Origin: Zeugodacus cucurbitae
Lineage: Eukaryota; Arthropoda; Insecta; Diptera; Tephritidae
NCBI RefSeq assembly: GCF_028554725.1
Contig: NC_071669.1
Span: 30,122,001-30,186,000 of the forward strand
DNA: 64,000 bases
Direction: 5' to 3'
The notes under the pieces were generated by a model. It was not told the DNA's origin, made no database searches, and saw only the letters and a program-made list of their open reading frames with translations. The position numbers and the translations under genes are program-made. Positions 1 to 10,679 of this stretch are shown here, one piece after another; positions within the stretch are counted from its first letter, which is position 1, and the number at the start of each line of letters is the position of its first letter.

Positions 1-1137
1 ACTCCAATATTTTATACAATTCTAAAGGTAGAATGTTTTTAATCTTATATAAAAGCCCTTCATGCCACACCTTCAGGTGTCAGGTCTTTCCCAGGTTTAT
101 CTATCAGGATAATCTGCGACTTTTTCCATGAAATCGGATAGTATCCAAAACTAAAAATCGCATTAAAGAGCAAAGAGAGCACCTCTACAGCAATATTTGG
201 TAACTCTATTAGCATTTTTGGGGTGATATTATCATGTCCTGGCGACTTTTTTTGATTTAGTTCTTTTATGATGCAATTAATTTCAAAAGGTGAAGCCTTA
301 AAAGACTCGAGCGACTCATTTGCTGTGTTAGGTAAGATTGACAACATAAAGTTGTTCTTTGGGCAATTAGGTTGAAATACCTTTTCCAGGTGATTTGGTT
401 GAAATACCTTTTCCTCGTCACTTCGAGCCCAATTTCCACCCAAGTCTCGTATAGGCATGTTGGAGTCGACTGGAGGCTTCATGGACTTTTGGGCTTTCCA
501 CAGGGAATTTTGCTTTCTTGAGTTTGGACATAGCTTCTTTATATACATTTCGTTGTTGAATTCTTCCTCGCGTTTAAGCGCTTTCTTTAATTTTGTACAG
601 CAGATTTCAATTGAAGCTGAGTGGAAGGGGAGCGATTTATCTGCCATTCTCGTCTAGCACGCCTTTTTTCATTTACAAGCTTTTCTATTTCTCTGTTAGT
701 GGTTTTTCGGAGACCAAGTGGCTTATAGTTTCTGTTTGGTGTTGCTAAGACAGCTGCGTTAGTTATTATATCATTAAGTTCTCTTATGCTTTCGTCAATA
801 TCTCTTCCTGTATTTATTTTGTACTCACTATTAATGTGGCTACTCACATATTTCTTATATTTTAACCAGTTCGTTTTATAAGATGTTAGACCCACTTTTG
901 GATCAACGAATATGGGTTGTTCACACAACTTTATTACTACAGGTGAATGATCAGAAGATAAGTCTGTACATGTATCAGCTGTCACAAGCGATCTATCTAT
1001 AATTTTGATTACTGCGAAATCAATTAGATCTGGTATTTTGTTACGATCACTGGGCCAATATGTCGGCTTGCCAGGAGATATTATATCAAGATTATTGTGC
1101 TTATTCATAATTGTGTTGTACAGCTGTCTTCCTTTAG
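1..1137 (-). pseudogene. Jockey-like LINE ORF2 remnant: endonuclease C-terminus and start of reverse transcriptase
   Basis: The minus strand encodes the C-terminal half of an apurinic-like endonuclease (GKPTYWPSDRNKIPDLIDF, then LSSDHSPVVIKL, the family's S-D-H end) followed by the RT entry block (KKSPGHDNITPKML, WKKSQIILIDKPGKDLT). The frame shifts near 650 and stops at 60-62. The last bases before the window edge again read RT-like in the minus strand (EGLLYKIKNILPLELYKILE), a block that normally lies well downstream of the P-G-K-D-L-T motif, so a central part of the RT including the catalytic palm appears deleted. A 24-bp stretch at 367-412 is tandemly duplicated, giving EKVFQPN twice. Confident as a non-LTR element; the clade name (Jockey) is inferred from motif style. 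Confidence 0.8.
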
Positions 1138-1612
1138 GGAAGAGCAGTGTTGTCCAATGCAATAGTATGTAGCTTTCACTAGTGTGCGTAAAGCGTTGCT
1201 GCAAACTGTGTTGGCAGAAAAGTACACTGAACAAATAATGAGCAATTTTTTTTTATAATGTTAATGAAAATGATTTAAGTTCAATTTGTACAAATGTTGA
1301 TCAGTGCAAATTTATTACAAATGAGGCAAATGGCTTCTCCCTCCATATTTTCAACAAAAAAAAATTTGTCTCCCATTCAATTTTAAACATTTTTATAAAT
1401 TACGCAAGGGGGTATTTTCTGGCAGTGTAAAAAATTAAACTTGCGCATACGTGCTAGCTCACAGAATTCTGAAACGCAACTGAAATAATAAGCTTCGCCA
1501 TACGCTGCCATACGAACCAAGCTGGCAGAAGAGTATACGTGTGAGTATACGTGTTTGACGTCGCAGCAGCTAGCCTATGCCCCGGGCATAGGAAAAATGC
1601 GTTTTGGCCGAC
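1138..1612 (-). other. Unexplained segment replacing the middle of the LINE endonuclease
   Basis: About 470 bp here lies where roughly 130 residues of endonuclease (including catalytic residues) are expected, yet no frame reads as endonuclease. The segment is AT-rich. At its right boundary, 1574-1592, is a perfect inverted repeat with 9-bp arms (CCTATGCCC / GGGCATAGG) around a single base. It may be an insertion combined with a deletion, or a small unclassified element. Its origin is not recognised. Confidence 0.45.
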
Positions 1613-1859
1613 ACTGTTCTAGAGCATAGTGGTTAAGCCGATTTCTAACCAATACTGCCGTTCCACCGTGCGCTTTTCCATCCGGGTGATTTGTAACATA
1701 GCGTCTAAATCCGGGTATATTGAAGTTATTTTTGTTTGTCAGATGAGTTTCTGATATTAGCATTACATCTATATTTTTTTCAGACAGAAATCTAATAATC
1801 TCTAGTTTATGTTGGTTAACACCGTTAGCATTCCATATACAGATATTTAGTACGCTCAT
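1613..1859 (-). pseudogene. Jockey-like LINE ORF2 start: endonuclease N-terminus
   Basis: Starts with MSVLNICIWNANGVNQHKLE, the usual opening of an insect LINE endonuclease (the I-x-x-W-N-A-N-G motif), followed by the E-containing SETHLT motif and GGTAVLVRN. The start codon overlaps the ORF1 stop as ATGA at 1856-1859, a layout that fits reinitiation of ORF2 after ORF1. Endonuclease similarity ends near 1613, where foreign sequence begins, so no functional nuclease can be made. Confidence 0.82.
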
Positions 1860-3351
1860 TTTTTACTTAATAAAGTTTGCAGCATTTGGTTTTGTGATTT
1901 TATTAAATCTTGGATCATGTTTTGCATTGTAGACATAAATTGTGTCATACATTGCGTAAGATTTATGATCATTGTTTCAATACCACTATTTGGAGGATTT
2001 TGTGGTGGTTGCATTTGTACATTGTTGCCTTTTACAACATTGGCATAGCTCCCTTGCACAGTATTATTTTTAATATTACTAGGTTTTGGAATATGGTCTG
2101 TGATATCTATAATGTCATTACGGGGAGTATGTAACATTTGGTTACGACGTGCTTGAATTCCCTGTGACAGCTTCAATTTTAAATCTTTATAAATAGGACA
2201 ACCCCTGTAGTTGGCAGTGTGATTTCCTCCACAATTGCTGCATTTTTTATTTAAATTCTCTTTCTTAGTGGTGCATTTGGAGGTGGAATGTAAATCTCCA
2301 CATATCACACAAACACTGCGTAGAGTGCAATAGGATTTGGTATGGCCATATTCTTGACAATTGGTGCATTGTACCGGACCATTTCTTTTGTGTGGTTCTT
2401 CAACGGTTACTCTACGGTGCAGCAAATATTTTAAATTGTATATTGGATGCACTTCGTTCTTTCTAAGCTGGTTAGAATTCGGCATCAGTTCAATTCTAAA
2501 CATGGGTTGTGGTACTTTATTTCTGTTAAAGATGTTTGCAACAGTTTTAACTTCAAAGCCACATTCTTCAAGGGCTTCTTTGACTTCGCTAGAATCTACG
2601 GAAGACTCTATACCTTTAATTACAATAACTAGGCCTTTAGAACTCTTCAGCTGATAAGAATAATAGTTCTTATTTTTGTTTGACAAATGTTTAACTATGT
2701 TCATGAAACTTTTCTCAGTGTACGACTGTATTTTAGTCTCATCTATATTGCCCTTTTTCAAAGGCACTATATGAAAATTATTAGTACCTACAATTTCACT
2801 CCATTTAGCAACAAGTGCATTTGAGCTACGCTCCCGCAAATATATTGGCGGCGGTTTAGCATTCGCGACTGTGGTGGTACCCTTCGCATCGTCGTCTGAA
2901 CCTTTGCTTAATAAGGCAAATCTGTTGCCATTTAATACCTCAGGTTTGTTTTTGATTGGCTTGTCGCCTTGAAATTTTTTAGGATTGACCGCTAACTTTG
3001 AAGGACTTAACTTTCTTTTTACATTGATGTAGCGGTCAATGCCAATCTGCACAGATAAACCTTTTTTTATTGGTACATTCTCACCTTGCGCTATGTTTTT
3101 CTTCGCTGTCTGATCATTTGCTGGTACCTGCGAATTTGTTGGTGTATTCTTGTTTGTTGCTGGCCCTTGTTGACTGCCGTTCTCTGCTGACTTTGCTGTT
3201 TGTAAGCTCTGCTTTGGCTCGGTTGGTCGCTGTGATGGGTCATCCTTCTCACCGTTGCCTTTTTTGTTGGTAGGTTTTGCCGGCTCGACAAAACTAAAGT
3301 AGGCAATCTCTGAATTTGGCGGCTTTGTTGGTCAGGCTGCGTTGCGCTCAT
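1856..3351 (-). pseudogene. Jockey-like LINE ORF1 (Gag-like nucleic-acid-binding protein), frameshifted
   Basis: The main open frame, 3052-1856, gives 398 residues. Around residues 228-290 are three zinc knuckles: CTNCQEYGHTKSYC, CVICGDLHSTSKC and CSNCGGNHTANYRGC. This arrangement is characteristic of insect LINE ORF1 proteins that coat element RNA. A basic, glutamine-rich N-terminal piece starts at MSATQPDQQSRQ (3351) but is out of frame with the main body, so one frameshift near 3060-3090 separates them. The C-terminus is methionine- and glutamine-rich (residues 360-398), possibly coiled. ORF1 ends in ATGA overlapping ORF2. Apart from the frameshift this is the best-preserved part of the element. 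Confidence 0.85.
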
Positions 3352-3594
3352 ATTTTTGAGAATTTGTTTACTTCTGACTAATAATTGTTATTATTTTTTT
3401 TGTTTTGCTTAATTGTACACTGTTTATTATTATGATTATTTTATGTTTTGGTTATCCCGTTCGGCGTTATTGCCTAACACTTGCTTTAATGCACTTTTTT
3501 TTAGTTATTTGTTTATTTTGTTTTTTGTAATTCCGAAAGTTTTCACGGAGCGCATCAATAACACGTCCGTATAATTTGAAAGCCACGGTGTATA
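3352..3594 (-). other. Probable LINE 5' untranslated region and junction
   Basis: T-rich on the plus strand (A-rich on the element strand) and upstream of the ORF1 start. No coding signal. The 5' boundary of the LINE was not identified; DINE-like repeat sequence begins by about 3600. Confidence 0.4.
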
Positions 3595-4322
3595 TGTCAT
3601 GCGCACAATTTGACCCACATATTCGGCATAAAGTCCAATAGAAAAACGAAAGTAAACATATATAGTATATGTTAATATAGTACATATTAAGCGCATCGTA
3701 TTTTTGAAAAACCTTTAATTAGGTATATGGGAGCTAGGTGAAGTTATGACCCGACTTTAACCATTTTTCGTACAGAGACACACTATTAGAAGAAAAAGTT
3801 TCCCTTTTAATTAAATTAAGATATCTGAGAGCTTTACCGATATTTTTGGTGATAAATTACCCTAAGGCACTGAGTCATATTCCATATCCGGAGCATTGAA
3901 AAGTTATAGTCCGATGTCGACATTTTTTCACAAGTGATGCCACAGATCGTATAGAGTATTTGTGTAAAGCTTCCGCTATCTTCATTGGTTTCTGATGTAA
4001 ATCTTATACAGTGGACGAATCAGATGGAATTCAAAATTATATTATATGCGAAATAGTCGTAGTTGTGAACCGATTTCGTCCATTTTCCAAACGTCATCAG
4101 GGTGTTAAGAAAATATTATAAAAAAATTTCATGGAAATCGGTCGCGTAGTTCCTGAGATATGGACGTCACGCCCATTTCCCAAATTAAAAAAAAAAAATC
4201 TGAGTGCAGTTTCCTTCTGCCAATTCTTCTGTAAATTTTAATGTTTCTGATGTTTTCCGTTAGTAAGTTAACGCACTTTTAGTAATTTTCAACATAGCAA
4301 CTTGTTGCGAGAGTATAAAAAT
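3595..4322 (-). repeat. DINE-like repeat, minus orientation
   Basis: Contains the family's internal blocks in reverse (GACCCACATATTCGGCATAA near 3610, the GTTCCTGAGATATGG block near 4155, CAGTTTCCTTCTGCCAATTC near 4210) and ends with the reversed 5' terminus TTGTTGCGAGAGTATAA at 4302-4318. Compared with the complete copies at 43891 and 61700, the outer 5' third is missing. Non-coding, and assigned by comparison within this window only. Confidence 0.75.
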
Positions 4323-4377
4323 TATACAGTGTTGCAAAAAAAATGAATAATAGTTTTTTCAACAATATTATTTTATT

Positions 4378-4606
4378 TTCAATTAGTCAAAATTATTTTC
4401 ACATCGGACGTTTTTATACAAGTTTCACACAAAAAGCATTCGCTTGTTGTTGTTGTTGTCGCAGGGTAACAAAATGCTATGTTGTTATAAACTTTGATCT
4501 ATTCCTGAGAGAATGAAGTCAGTTTGGCAAGAATAGCTAGAAATATGGCGGAGATATAAGCAAATGAACTACATACTCGCAGTAGTCAAAAGTATTTACA
4601 CACATT
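4378..4606 (+). repeat. Left inverted repeat of the Tc1-type element (IR/DR)
   Basis: Outer direct repeat AGTCAAAATTATTTTCACA begins at 4385; inner direct repeat AGTCAAAAGTATTTACACA begins at 4584. The body matches the reverse complement of 8661-8880 almost throughout, including a (TTG)n run at 4444-4459. Confidence 0.82.
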
Positions 4607-4702
4607 TTTTTGCGTCAAAAGTATTTACACACCGCGATTTAGCCTTTATCCTTGGATTTGGTTTAAGCAAGAGTAGTAATTGAATTCTAGTGCATTCATA
4701 AA

Positions 4703-5509
4703 ATGCAGAAAACAAAGGAATTATCGATTATAACTAGATCGGAGACTGTTACTAAGTTTAAGACTGGGGTTGTGGCTTCGGAGTTAGCTAAAATTTACAG
4801 AATTTGATAGAACACTATTTATAATGTTATTAAAAAAAGGACAGGAAATATTGCAAGGGAAATTTAAAGATAACTGGGCGGAAACCTGTGATAACTCAAA
4901 GAAAATGCAGAAGATTAGTAGGAACTGTCATACAAAATCCCACAATTAGTCCTGTTAATATTGCAGCAGCATGGAATCAGCATATTGCAAGAACAGTAAA
5001 TGATGCTACACTGCTCAGGACATTAAAGAAGTTAACATAAATACCTGACGTTTGGTAAAAATTGGTCAATTTGGTCAATATTTCCGAAAATAAAAAAAAC
5101 GATATGTCAGGCATTTGCCTTAAATTAGATTCTGGAGCTTGTCGTGGGCAGATAATGTTGAATTTTGGTTCCAGGGCTTGTTTAGCAAACGCTTTATGCA
5201 TTTACCACGTGAAAATAAGAAATATGCAGTTTAGGCGCTAAGCTAAGTTTTGGAGATTTGCTACAAATTTAGGGACCCTACATCATCTGGATATATCCAA
5301 ATTCACATGACCATACCATTGTAGTGGTTAGTCGGCCTTTTCCAACTATTGACTACATTTTACAACAGGACAATGCTCCATTTCATGAAGGATCGTTACC
5401 TACAAAAGATTTAAATGAAGCAAATCAAGTTAACCTCCGCACAGCCCTGATCAAAACCTTAGTCAACATGTTTGGTCTTTCGTTAAATATCAGAGGACGA
5501 TTTATTTAA
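4703..5509 (+). pseudogene. Tc1-like transposase, heavily decayed
   Basis: An ATG at 4703 opens a frame with a helix-turn-helix-like N-terminus (MQKTKELSIITRSETVTKFK, then VVASELAKIYRI). This breaks into many stops and frameshifts. The best-preserved catalytic piece is LQQDNAPFHEG in the frame at 5324-5509, equivalent to the second aspartate block (Q-Q-D-N-A-P-x-H) of Tc1/mariner DDE transposases. No functional protein is possible. It sits between the left inverted repeat and the RTE insertion. Confidence 0.75.
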
Positions 5510-5562
5510 TAAACGAAAACGCCGAAATTACCGACATTTGGTCTAAATAAACTGTTAACTTA

Positions 5563-5887
5563 GGGGGATGGGGTCATATGTAGAAGTTCACGCAAGTGAG
5601 GAAAGTTTCTGATTGCCATTCACTTGGGAGTGGCCAGGAACGATTCTTTTGCATATGACTCAAGCAGCTCACGACTTCTGGTTTTAGACCAAGTACCCCC
5701 TGGGTAGCTAACAGACATCCGTTTGGAGGCGAGCTAAAGTGAGAAGGCGAAGCCCGCTTCTGCGGTTGTGCGTAGGGCTTGGGACCCACCACATAAAAAA
5801 ATCTCCCCAATGAAAACAAACACCGAGCCTCGGATGAGAAACCCCCCTTTTGATGACGACCCCTGAAAACGTACTAAGGATCATGAT
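5563..5887 (+). other. RTE copy 1 5' UTR
   Basis: About 325 bp shared with copies at 13520 and 17595 and, reversed, at 47588-47776 and 61215-61325. It is non-coding but well conserved among copies. The block CCCCTGAAAACGTACTAAGG near 5870 is the point where copies 2 and 3 jump into downstream coding sequence. Confidence 0.75.
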
Positions 5888-6580
5888 TTGAGGGCATGCA
5901 CCTGGAATGTCCGGACTCTTAATTGGGAAGGTGCCTCTGCCCAGCTGGCTGATGTCCTCATACAACTAAAGGCTGACATCACCGCCGTCCAAGAAGTGCG
6001 ATGGACGGGACAAGGACGGAAGAAGGTGGGTCCTTGTGACATCTACTACAGCGGCCATATAAAGGAGCTCAAATTTGGTGTTGGATTTGTGGTGGGAGAG
6101 AGACTACGTCGCCGAGTCCTGGCATTCACCCCGGTGGATGAACGTCTTGCCACAATCCGCATCAAAGCGAGGTTCTTCAACATATCGCTGATTTGCGCCC
6201 ACGCCCCAACGGAAGAGAAGGACGATGTGACCAAAGATGTTTTCTATGAGCGCCTAGAATGCACCTATGAGCGCTGCCCTCGCCACGATGTCAAAATCGT
6301 GCTTGGCGATTTTAACGCCAGGGTGGGTAAAGAAGGTGTCTTTGGCACAACAGTCGGAAAATTCAGCCTCCATGACGAAACATCGCCAAACGGCCTGAGG
6401 CTGATCGACTTCGCTGGGGCCCGAAATATGGTTGTCTGTAGTACCAGATTCCAGCATAAAAAAATTCATCAAGCAACGTGGCTGTCCCCTGATCGAAACA
6501 CGCGCAATCAAATCGATCACTTTGTGATAGATGGAAGACAGTGTTTTAGACGTGCGTACTTTCCGAGGACCAAACATTGA
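5888..6580 (+). pseudogene. RTE copy 1 endonuclease domain
   Basis: Apurinic-like endonuclease that nicks target DNA to prime reverse transcription. Visible motifs in order: CTWNVRTLNWEG (residues 4-15), AVQEVRWTG with the catalytic glutamate, CAHAPTEEKDD, VLGDFNARVG, and NTRNQIDHFVIDGR near the C-terminus. The frame breaks just after FPRTKH at 6580. No ATG precedes the domain in frame, so the start is uncertain; residue 1 here is a non-ATG codon. Otherwise the domain is complete, making this the best endonuclease among the RTE copies. Confidence 0.85.
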
Positions 6581-6582
6581 CT

Positions 6583-7282
6583 GGACCATTATCTAGTAGC
6601 AGCAAAGATACGCACTCGCCTCTGTGCAGCAAAGATCGCCCGTCAACAAACACAAGGACGGTTCGACGTCGAAAAGCTGCAATCACAACCGACAGCCGAA
6701 CGATTTTCTACTCGACTTGCACTCCTGCTCTCTGAGAGCACTCATCAGCATCTCGATATAAGGGACCTGTGGAACGGCATCTCAAACTCATTGCATACCG
6801 CTGCAGCCGAAACAATTGGTCTCCGGCAACGCCAAAAAACCAGTTGGTACGATGAGAATTGTCGTTCCGCAGTGGAGAGAAAACAGACTGCCTACCTCGC
6901 AACGTTGCGATCGACCACAACACGTTCGGGGTGGGATAGATATCGAGAACTGAAGAGGGAAGCGAGACGCATTTGCAGGCGTAAAAAGAAAGAGGCCGAA
7001 ATGCGTGAGTATGAAAAGCTTGAGAAGCTGGCAGACAGAGGGAATGCACGAAAATTTTATGAAAAAATGAAGCGACTTAACGAAGGTTTCAAGACCGGAG
7101 CTTCCTCATGTAGAGACCAAGGTGGTAATCTGGTAACGGATGTCCAGAGCATACTGGGATTATGGAGGGAACACTTCTTCGACCTGCTCAATGGCAGTGA
7201 AAGTACAACACCAGGAGATGGCGAACCCGATTCCCCAATCGATGACGATGGAATAGATGTTCCATTACCCGTCCATGAATAA
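6583..7282 (+). pseudogene. RTE copy 1 linker between endonuclease and RT
   Basis: Similar to copy 2 at 14150-14640 (AAKIRTRLCAAK then QQTQ). The frame 6791-7282 carries TSWYDENCRSAVERKQ, a basic stretch RRICRRKKKEAEMREYEKLE and KMKRLNEGFKTG, common between the endonuclease and RT of this clade. It ends at a TAA (7280-7282) immediately before the RT entry motif, a nonsense change in what should be one continuous protein. Confidence 0.75.
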
Positions 7283-8638
7283 ATTCGAATAGCAATTACC
7301 CGCTTGAAGAACAACAAAGCGGGCGGGGCCGATGGATTGAAGGCCGAGCTATTCAAATACGGCGGCGAAGAACTAATAAGGTGCTTGCATCAGCTTCTTT
7401 GTAGAATATGGTCGGAAGAAAGCATGCCTGACGATTGGAGTCTTAGTGTGCTCTGCCCAATCCATAAGAAGGGAGACCCCACAATCTGCGCCAACTACCG
7501 TGGTATAAGTCTCCTCAATATCGCATATAAGGTTTTGTCGAGCGTATTGTGTGAAAGACTAAAGCCCACCGTCAACGAACTGATTGGACCTTATCAGTGG
7601 GGTTTTAGACCTGGAAATCCCTGCAAAACTAATACGGCTATGTAAGCTGACGTTGAGCAATACCAAAAGCTCGGTCAGGATCGGGAAGGACCTCTCCGAG
7701 CCGTTCGATACCAAACGAGACTTCAGACAGGGTGACTCACTATCGTGCGACTTCTTCAATATATTGCTGGAAAAAATAATACGAGCTGCAGAGCTAAATA
7801 GAGAGGGTACAATCTTCTACAAGAGTGTACAGCTCCTGGCGTATGCCGATGATATTGATATCATCGGAAGCAACAACCGCGCCGTTTGTTCTGCGTTTTC
7901 CAGACTAGATAAAGATGCGAAGCGTATGGGTCTGGGGGTGAATGAGGACAAGACGAAATATCTCCTGTCATCAAACAAACAGTCAGCGCACTCGCGTCTT
8001 GGCTCCCACGTCACTGTTGACAGTCATAGCTTTGAAGTTGTAGATAATTTCGTTTATCTGGGAACCAGCATTAACAACACCAACAATGTTAGCCTTGAAA
8101 TCCAACGCAGAATCACTCTTGCCAACAGGTGCTACTTTGGACTGAGTAGACAATTGAAAAGTAAAGTCCTCTCTCGACGAACCAAAATCAAACTCTATAG
8201 TCGCTCATTATTCCCGTCCTGATGTATGGCGCTGAAGCGTGGACGATGACAACATCCGATGAGACGACTCTTGGGGTTTTCGAGAGAAAGGTTTTGCGCA
8301 AGATTTATGGTCCTCTAAACATTGGCAACGGCGAATACCGTAGACGATGGAACGATGAGCTGCACGATTTATACGACGACATTGACATAGTTCAGCTAAT
8401 AAAACGACAGCGGCTACGCTGGCTAGGTCATGTTGTACGGATGGAAGAAAACACTCCAGCTCTGAAAGTATTCGATGCAGTACCCGCTGGAGGAAGCCGC
8501 GGAAGAGGACGACCTCCACTCCGGTGGAAAGGCCAAGTGCAAAGTAACCTGTCTTCACTTGGTGTTTCCAGTTGGCGCCAAAAAGCAAAAAGGAGGAATG
8601 AGTGGCGCGCTCTGGTGGATTCGGCTATAATCGCTTAA
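7283..8638 (+). pseudogene. RTE copy 1 reverse transcriptase and C-terminal domain, internally deleted
   Basis: RT blocks in order: NNKAGGADGLKAELFKYGG, LCPIHKKGDPTICANYRGIS, PYQWGFRPG, then an abrupt jump to IPAKLIRLCKLTLSNTKSSV, and the catalytic LLAYADDIDIIG (codons for YADD at 7842-7853). The skipped part is present in copy 2 (FVDFKAAFDS), so about 60 residues holding the first catalytic aspartate are deleted here. A further break near 8215 separates the thumb from the C-terminal part with QRLRWLGHVVRMEE. Catalytically dead. Confidence 0.85.
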
Positions 8639-8660
8639 AGCGGTTCCTACGCCAAATATA

Positions 8661-8880
8661 TATAAATACTTTTGACTACTGCGAGTCTTCAATTCATTTG
8701 CTTATTTCTCCGCCATAATTCCAGCTATTCTTGCCAAACTGACTTTATTCGCTCAGGAACAGATCAAGGTTTACGACAACATAGCATTTTGTTACCCTGC
8801 GACAACAACAACAAGCCAAAGCTTTTCCGTGAAACTTGTAAAAAAAACGTTCGATGTGTAAATAATTTTGACTACCTCTG
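8661..8880 (+). repeat. Right inverted repeat of the Tc1-type element
   Basis: Reverse complement of 4378-4606. The inner direct repeat (AAATACTTTTGACTACTGCG) merges with the microsatellite tail of the RTE. The outer direct repeat runs to CTACCTCTG at 8880 and is followed by the expected TA. Confidence 0.82.
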
Positions 8881-8949
8881 TATGTAAATTTAGTTGATAT
8901 GTGGCCGACCATTGTGTTCAACAGAACTTTATATGTGTAACTTTACATT

Positions 8950-9945
8950 ATCAAAAAAATTTTCAAATCAATGAACTTTCAGCGGTCAACTGCTTTAAAG
9001 TTATAAGTATTGTTTAAAGAGTTCGATATAGGTAACATTGAACAAATTAATTTTGTAACAGGTTGAAGAAAAAATCGAACTGTCAGAATTACTAATTTCA
9101 TGTACGAAAATTGTAAAATATTTCAAAAAAGTAAACTTGCAGCACTAATCGCCGGCATCATTAAACAATCTTTGCCCAACACGCTGGAATTCGAATTATA
9201 CTATGTGTAAATCAATTGTTGATAATTGGTATGACGTGAACCAAGCTCTTACAGAAAGTGGAGATAACCACCGACTATGCGATATTAATATTTCATTACT
9301 TAGTTGATCAGGATTTCGAAACTGTTTTTAAGGAAATGCAAACTTCTAGCTCCCCTTCAATTTGTTTCGTATTATCCTCAATATGCAAAAATATAAGTAT
9401 ATGCGTGACAAATGATGCTGATACATTTATCTTATCTGTGTTAAAGCAAAATATTTACCTAAAAATTAGTTAGATTTGGAAAAAATACGTGTCTATGTGG
9501 CATAAGGCAGCATTGTTTCCATATCCACCAGCTGCAGGCTTGCAGTTAAATGAACTAAGCAGCAAGAATTCAAGAATATGGAAAGGTTTCCCCTCTTGAC
9601 TACGCCTATTCCTTTAAATTTTGACTTATCATACATTTATTCAAATCCAGAAAGTCCTGCTTAATCATTATTTGAAATTTCTTTGGATCTAGCTTCAACA
9701 ATATCAAAAAAAAATAATTATTATTATTTTTCTTAAATTTAACTCAAACGCCAAGGTGTGCAGGAGGTTCTGCGTATTGTAAGGAGCAAGTGATGATGGC
9801 GGAAAATTTCGAAATATTTATTTGGTAGAAACATAATGAAAAATACTAGCCTTACTTATCTAAACTTGCTTTACAAATTCTTTCTGTGACTGCAAGCAGC
9901 GTTTCGGTTGAAAGAGCCTTTTCTTTGGCAGGTATTACCACACAT
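8950..9945 (+). pseudogene. hAT-superfamily transposase relic
   Basis: Reading across frames shows an eroded hAT transposase: CKSIVDNWYDVNQALTESGD near 9200-9260 (region before the central domain), TVFKEMQTSSSPSICFVLS near 9330, and at 9815-9943 the C-terminal dimerisation block HNEKY...PYLSKLALQILSVTASS then VSVERAFSLAGI. Multiple stops and frameshifts. No inverted repeats or target duplications identified. The 3' side is cut by an isolated Tc1-type inverted repeat. Confidence 0.68.
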
Positions 9946-9947
9946 AC

Positions 9948-10108
9948 AGAAGTAGTCAAAATTATTTTCACATCGGACGTTTTTCTACAAGTTTCACACA
10001 AAAAGCATTCGCTTGTAGTTGTTGTTGTCAGTTTGGCAAGAATAGCTAGAAATATGGCGGAGATATAAGCAAATGAACTACATACTCGCAGTAGTCAAAA
10101 GTATTTAC
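9948..10108 (+). repeat. Isolated Tc1-type IR/DR end (MITE-like)
   Basis: One copy of the inverted repeat seen at 4378-4606, preceded by TA and beginning CAGAAGTAGTCAAAATTATT. It keeps both direct repeats but lacks about 60 bp in the middle (the GCAGGGTAAC...AGTC part). No partner in opposite orientation nearby, so it is a solo end or the product of a deletion. Confidence 0.72.
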
Positions 10109-10117
10109 ATACGTTTT

Positions 10118-10671
10118 TTTTGGCAGATGGAAGCTGCACTCAGATTTTTTTTACAAAATGGAAAATGGGCGTGGCGTCGCCCACTTATGGGTCAAAAACT
10201 ATATCTCAGGAACTACTCGACCGATTTCAATGAAACTCGGTTTGTAATAGTTTTCTTACATCCCAATGATATGTTGTGAAAATAGACCAAATCGCTTCAC
10301 AACCACACCTACTTCCTATATACCAGAACTTTGAAGACGATCCGAATCGTTTACTTTACAATATAAAAAGTAAGCACTAGTGAAGATATCGGTGCAGAAC
10401 TTTGCACAAAAACTACGTATATAGTGTGGCAACCCCATTCTAAAAATCACCAAAATCGGACCGTAGGTTTTCAAGGCCCCATATATCGAACATGAGGACC
10501 TCGGTGCTTCTAACCTAATATTAGTGTTTCCAACTTTCAATGGACTTTATACAATATATATGACGAATATGTGGGTCAAATTGAGTATTATTTAATATAA
10601 ATAAAGTTAAATAAATAAATTGCGAGAGTATCAAATGTTCGGTTACACCCGAACTTAGCCCTTCATTACTT
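10118..10671 (+). repeat. DINE-like repeat, 3' half
   Basis: Begins inside the family (GAAGCTGCACTCAGA, GGGCGTGGCGTCGCCCACTT) and ends with the standard 3' terminus: TTGCGAGAGTATCAAATG, then a hairpin GTTCGGTTACACCCGAAC and TTAGCCCTTCATTACTT. The 3' hairpin followed by a fixed end is reminiscent of Helentron-associated non-autonomous elements. Confidence 0.75.
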
Positions 10672-10679
10672 GTTTTTTT

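Larger units (their letters stand above)
5563..8668 (+). mobile_element. RTE-clade LINE, copy 1
   Basis: A near full-length LINE of about 3.1 kb: 5' UTR from GGGGATGGGGTCATATGTAG (5564), endonuclease, long linker, reverse transcriptase with YADD, C-terminal domain, and a short 3' UTR ending in a TATATA microsatellite instead of poly(A). Repeat-type 3' tails are typical of RTE elements. Proteins of this type are often annotated as craniofacial development protein 2-like in insect genomes. It is inserted in the Tc1-type element next to the inner edge of its right inverted repeat. Confidence 0.85.
4378..8880 (+). mobile_element. Tc1-type DNA transposon with IR/DR ends, split by an RTE LINE
   Basis: Two ~220-bp inverted repeats (about 4378-4606 and 8661-8880) share the sequence around GTAACAAAATGCTATGTTGT and CAGTTTGGCAAGAATAGCT. 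Each carries the short AGTCAAAA motif twice, at its outer and inner edge. Paired direct repeats within each inverted repeat are a known layout of several Tc1-like families. The right end reads ...ACCTCTG followed by TA. The left outer end is degenerate. A decayed transposase lies just inside the left repeat, and an RTE LINE occupies 5563 to about 8668. Confidence 0.8.
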
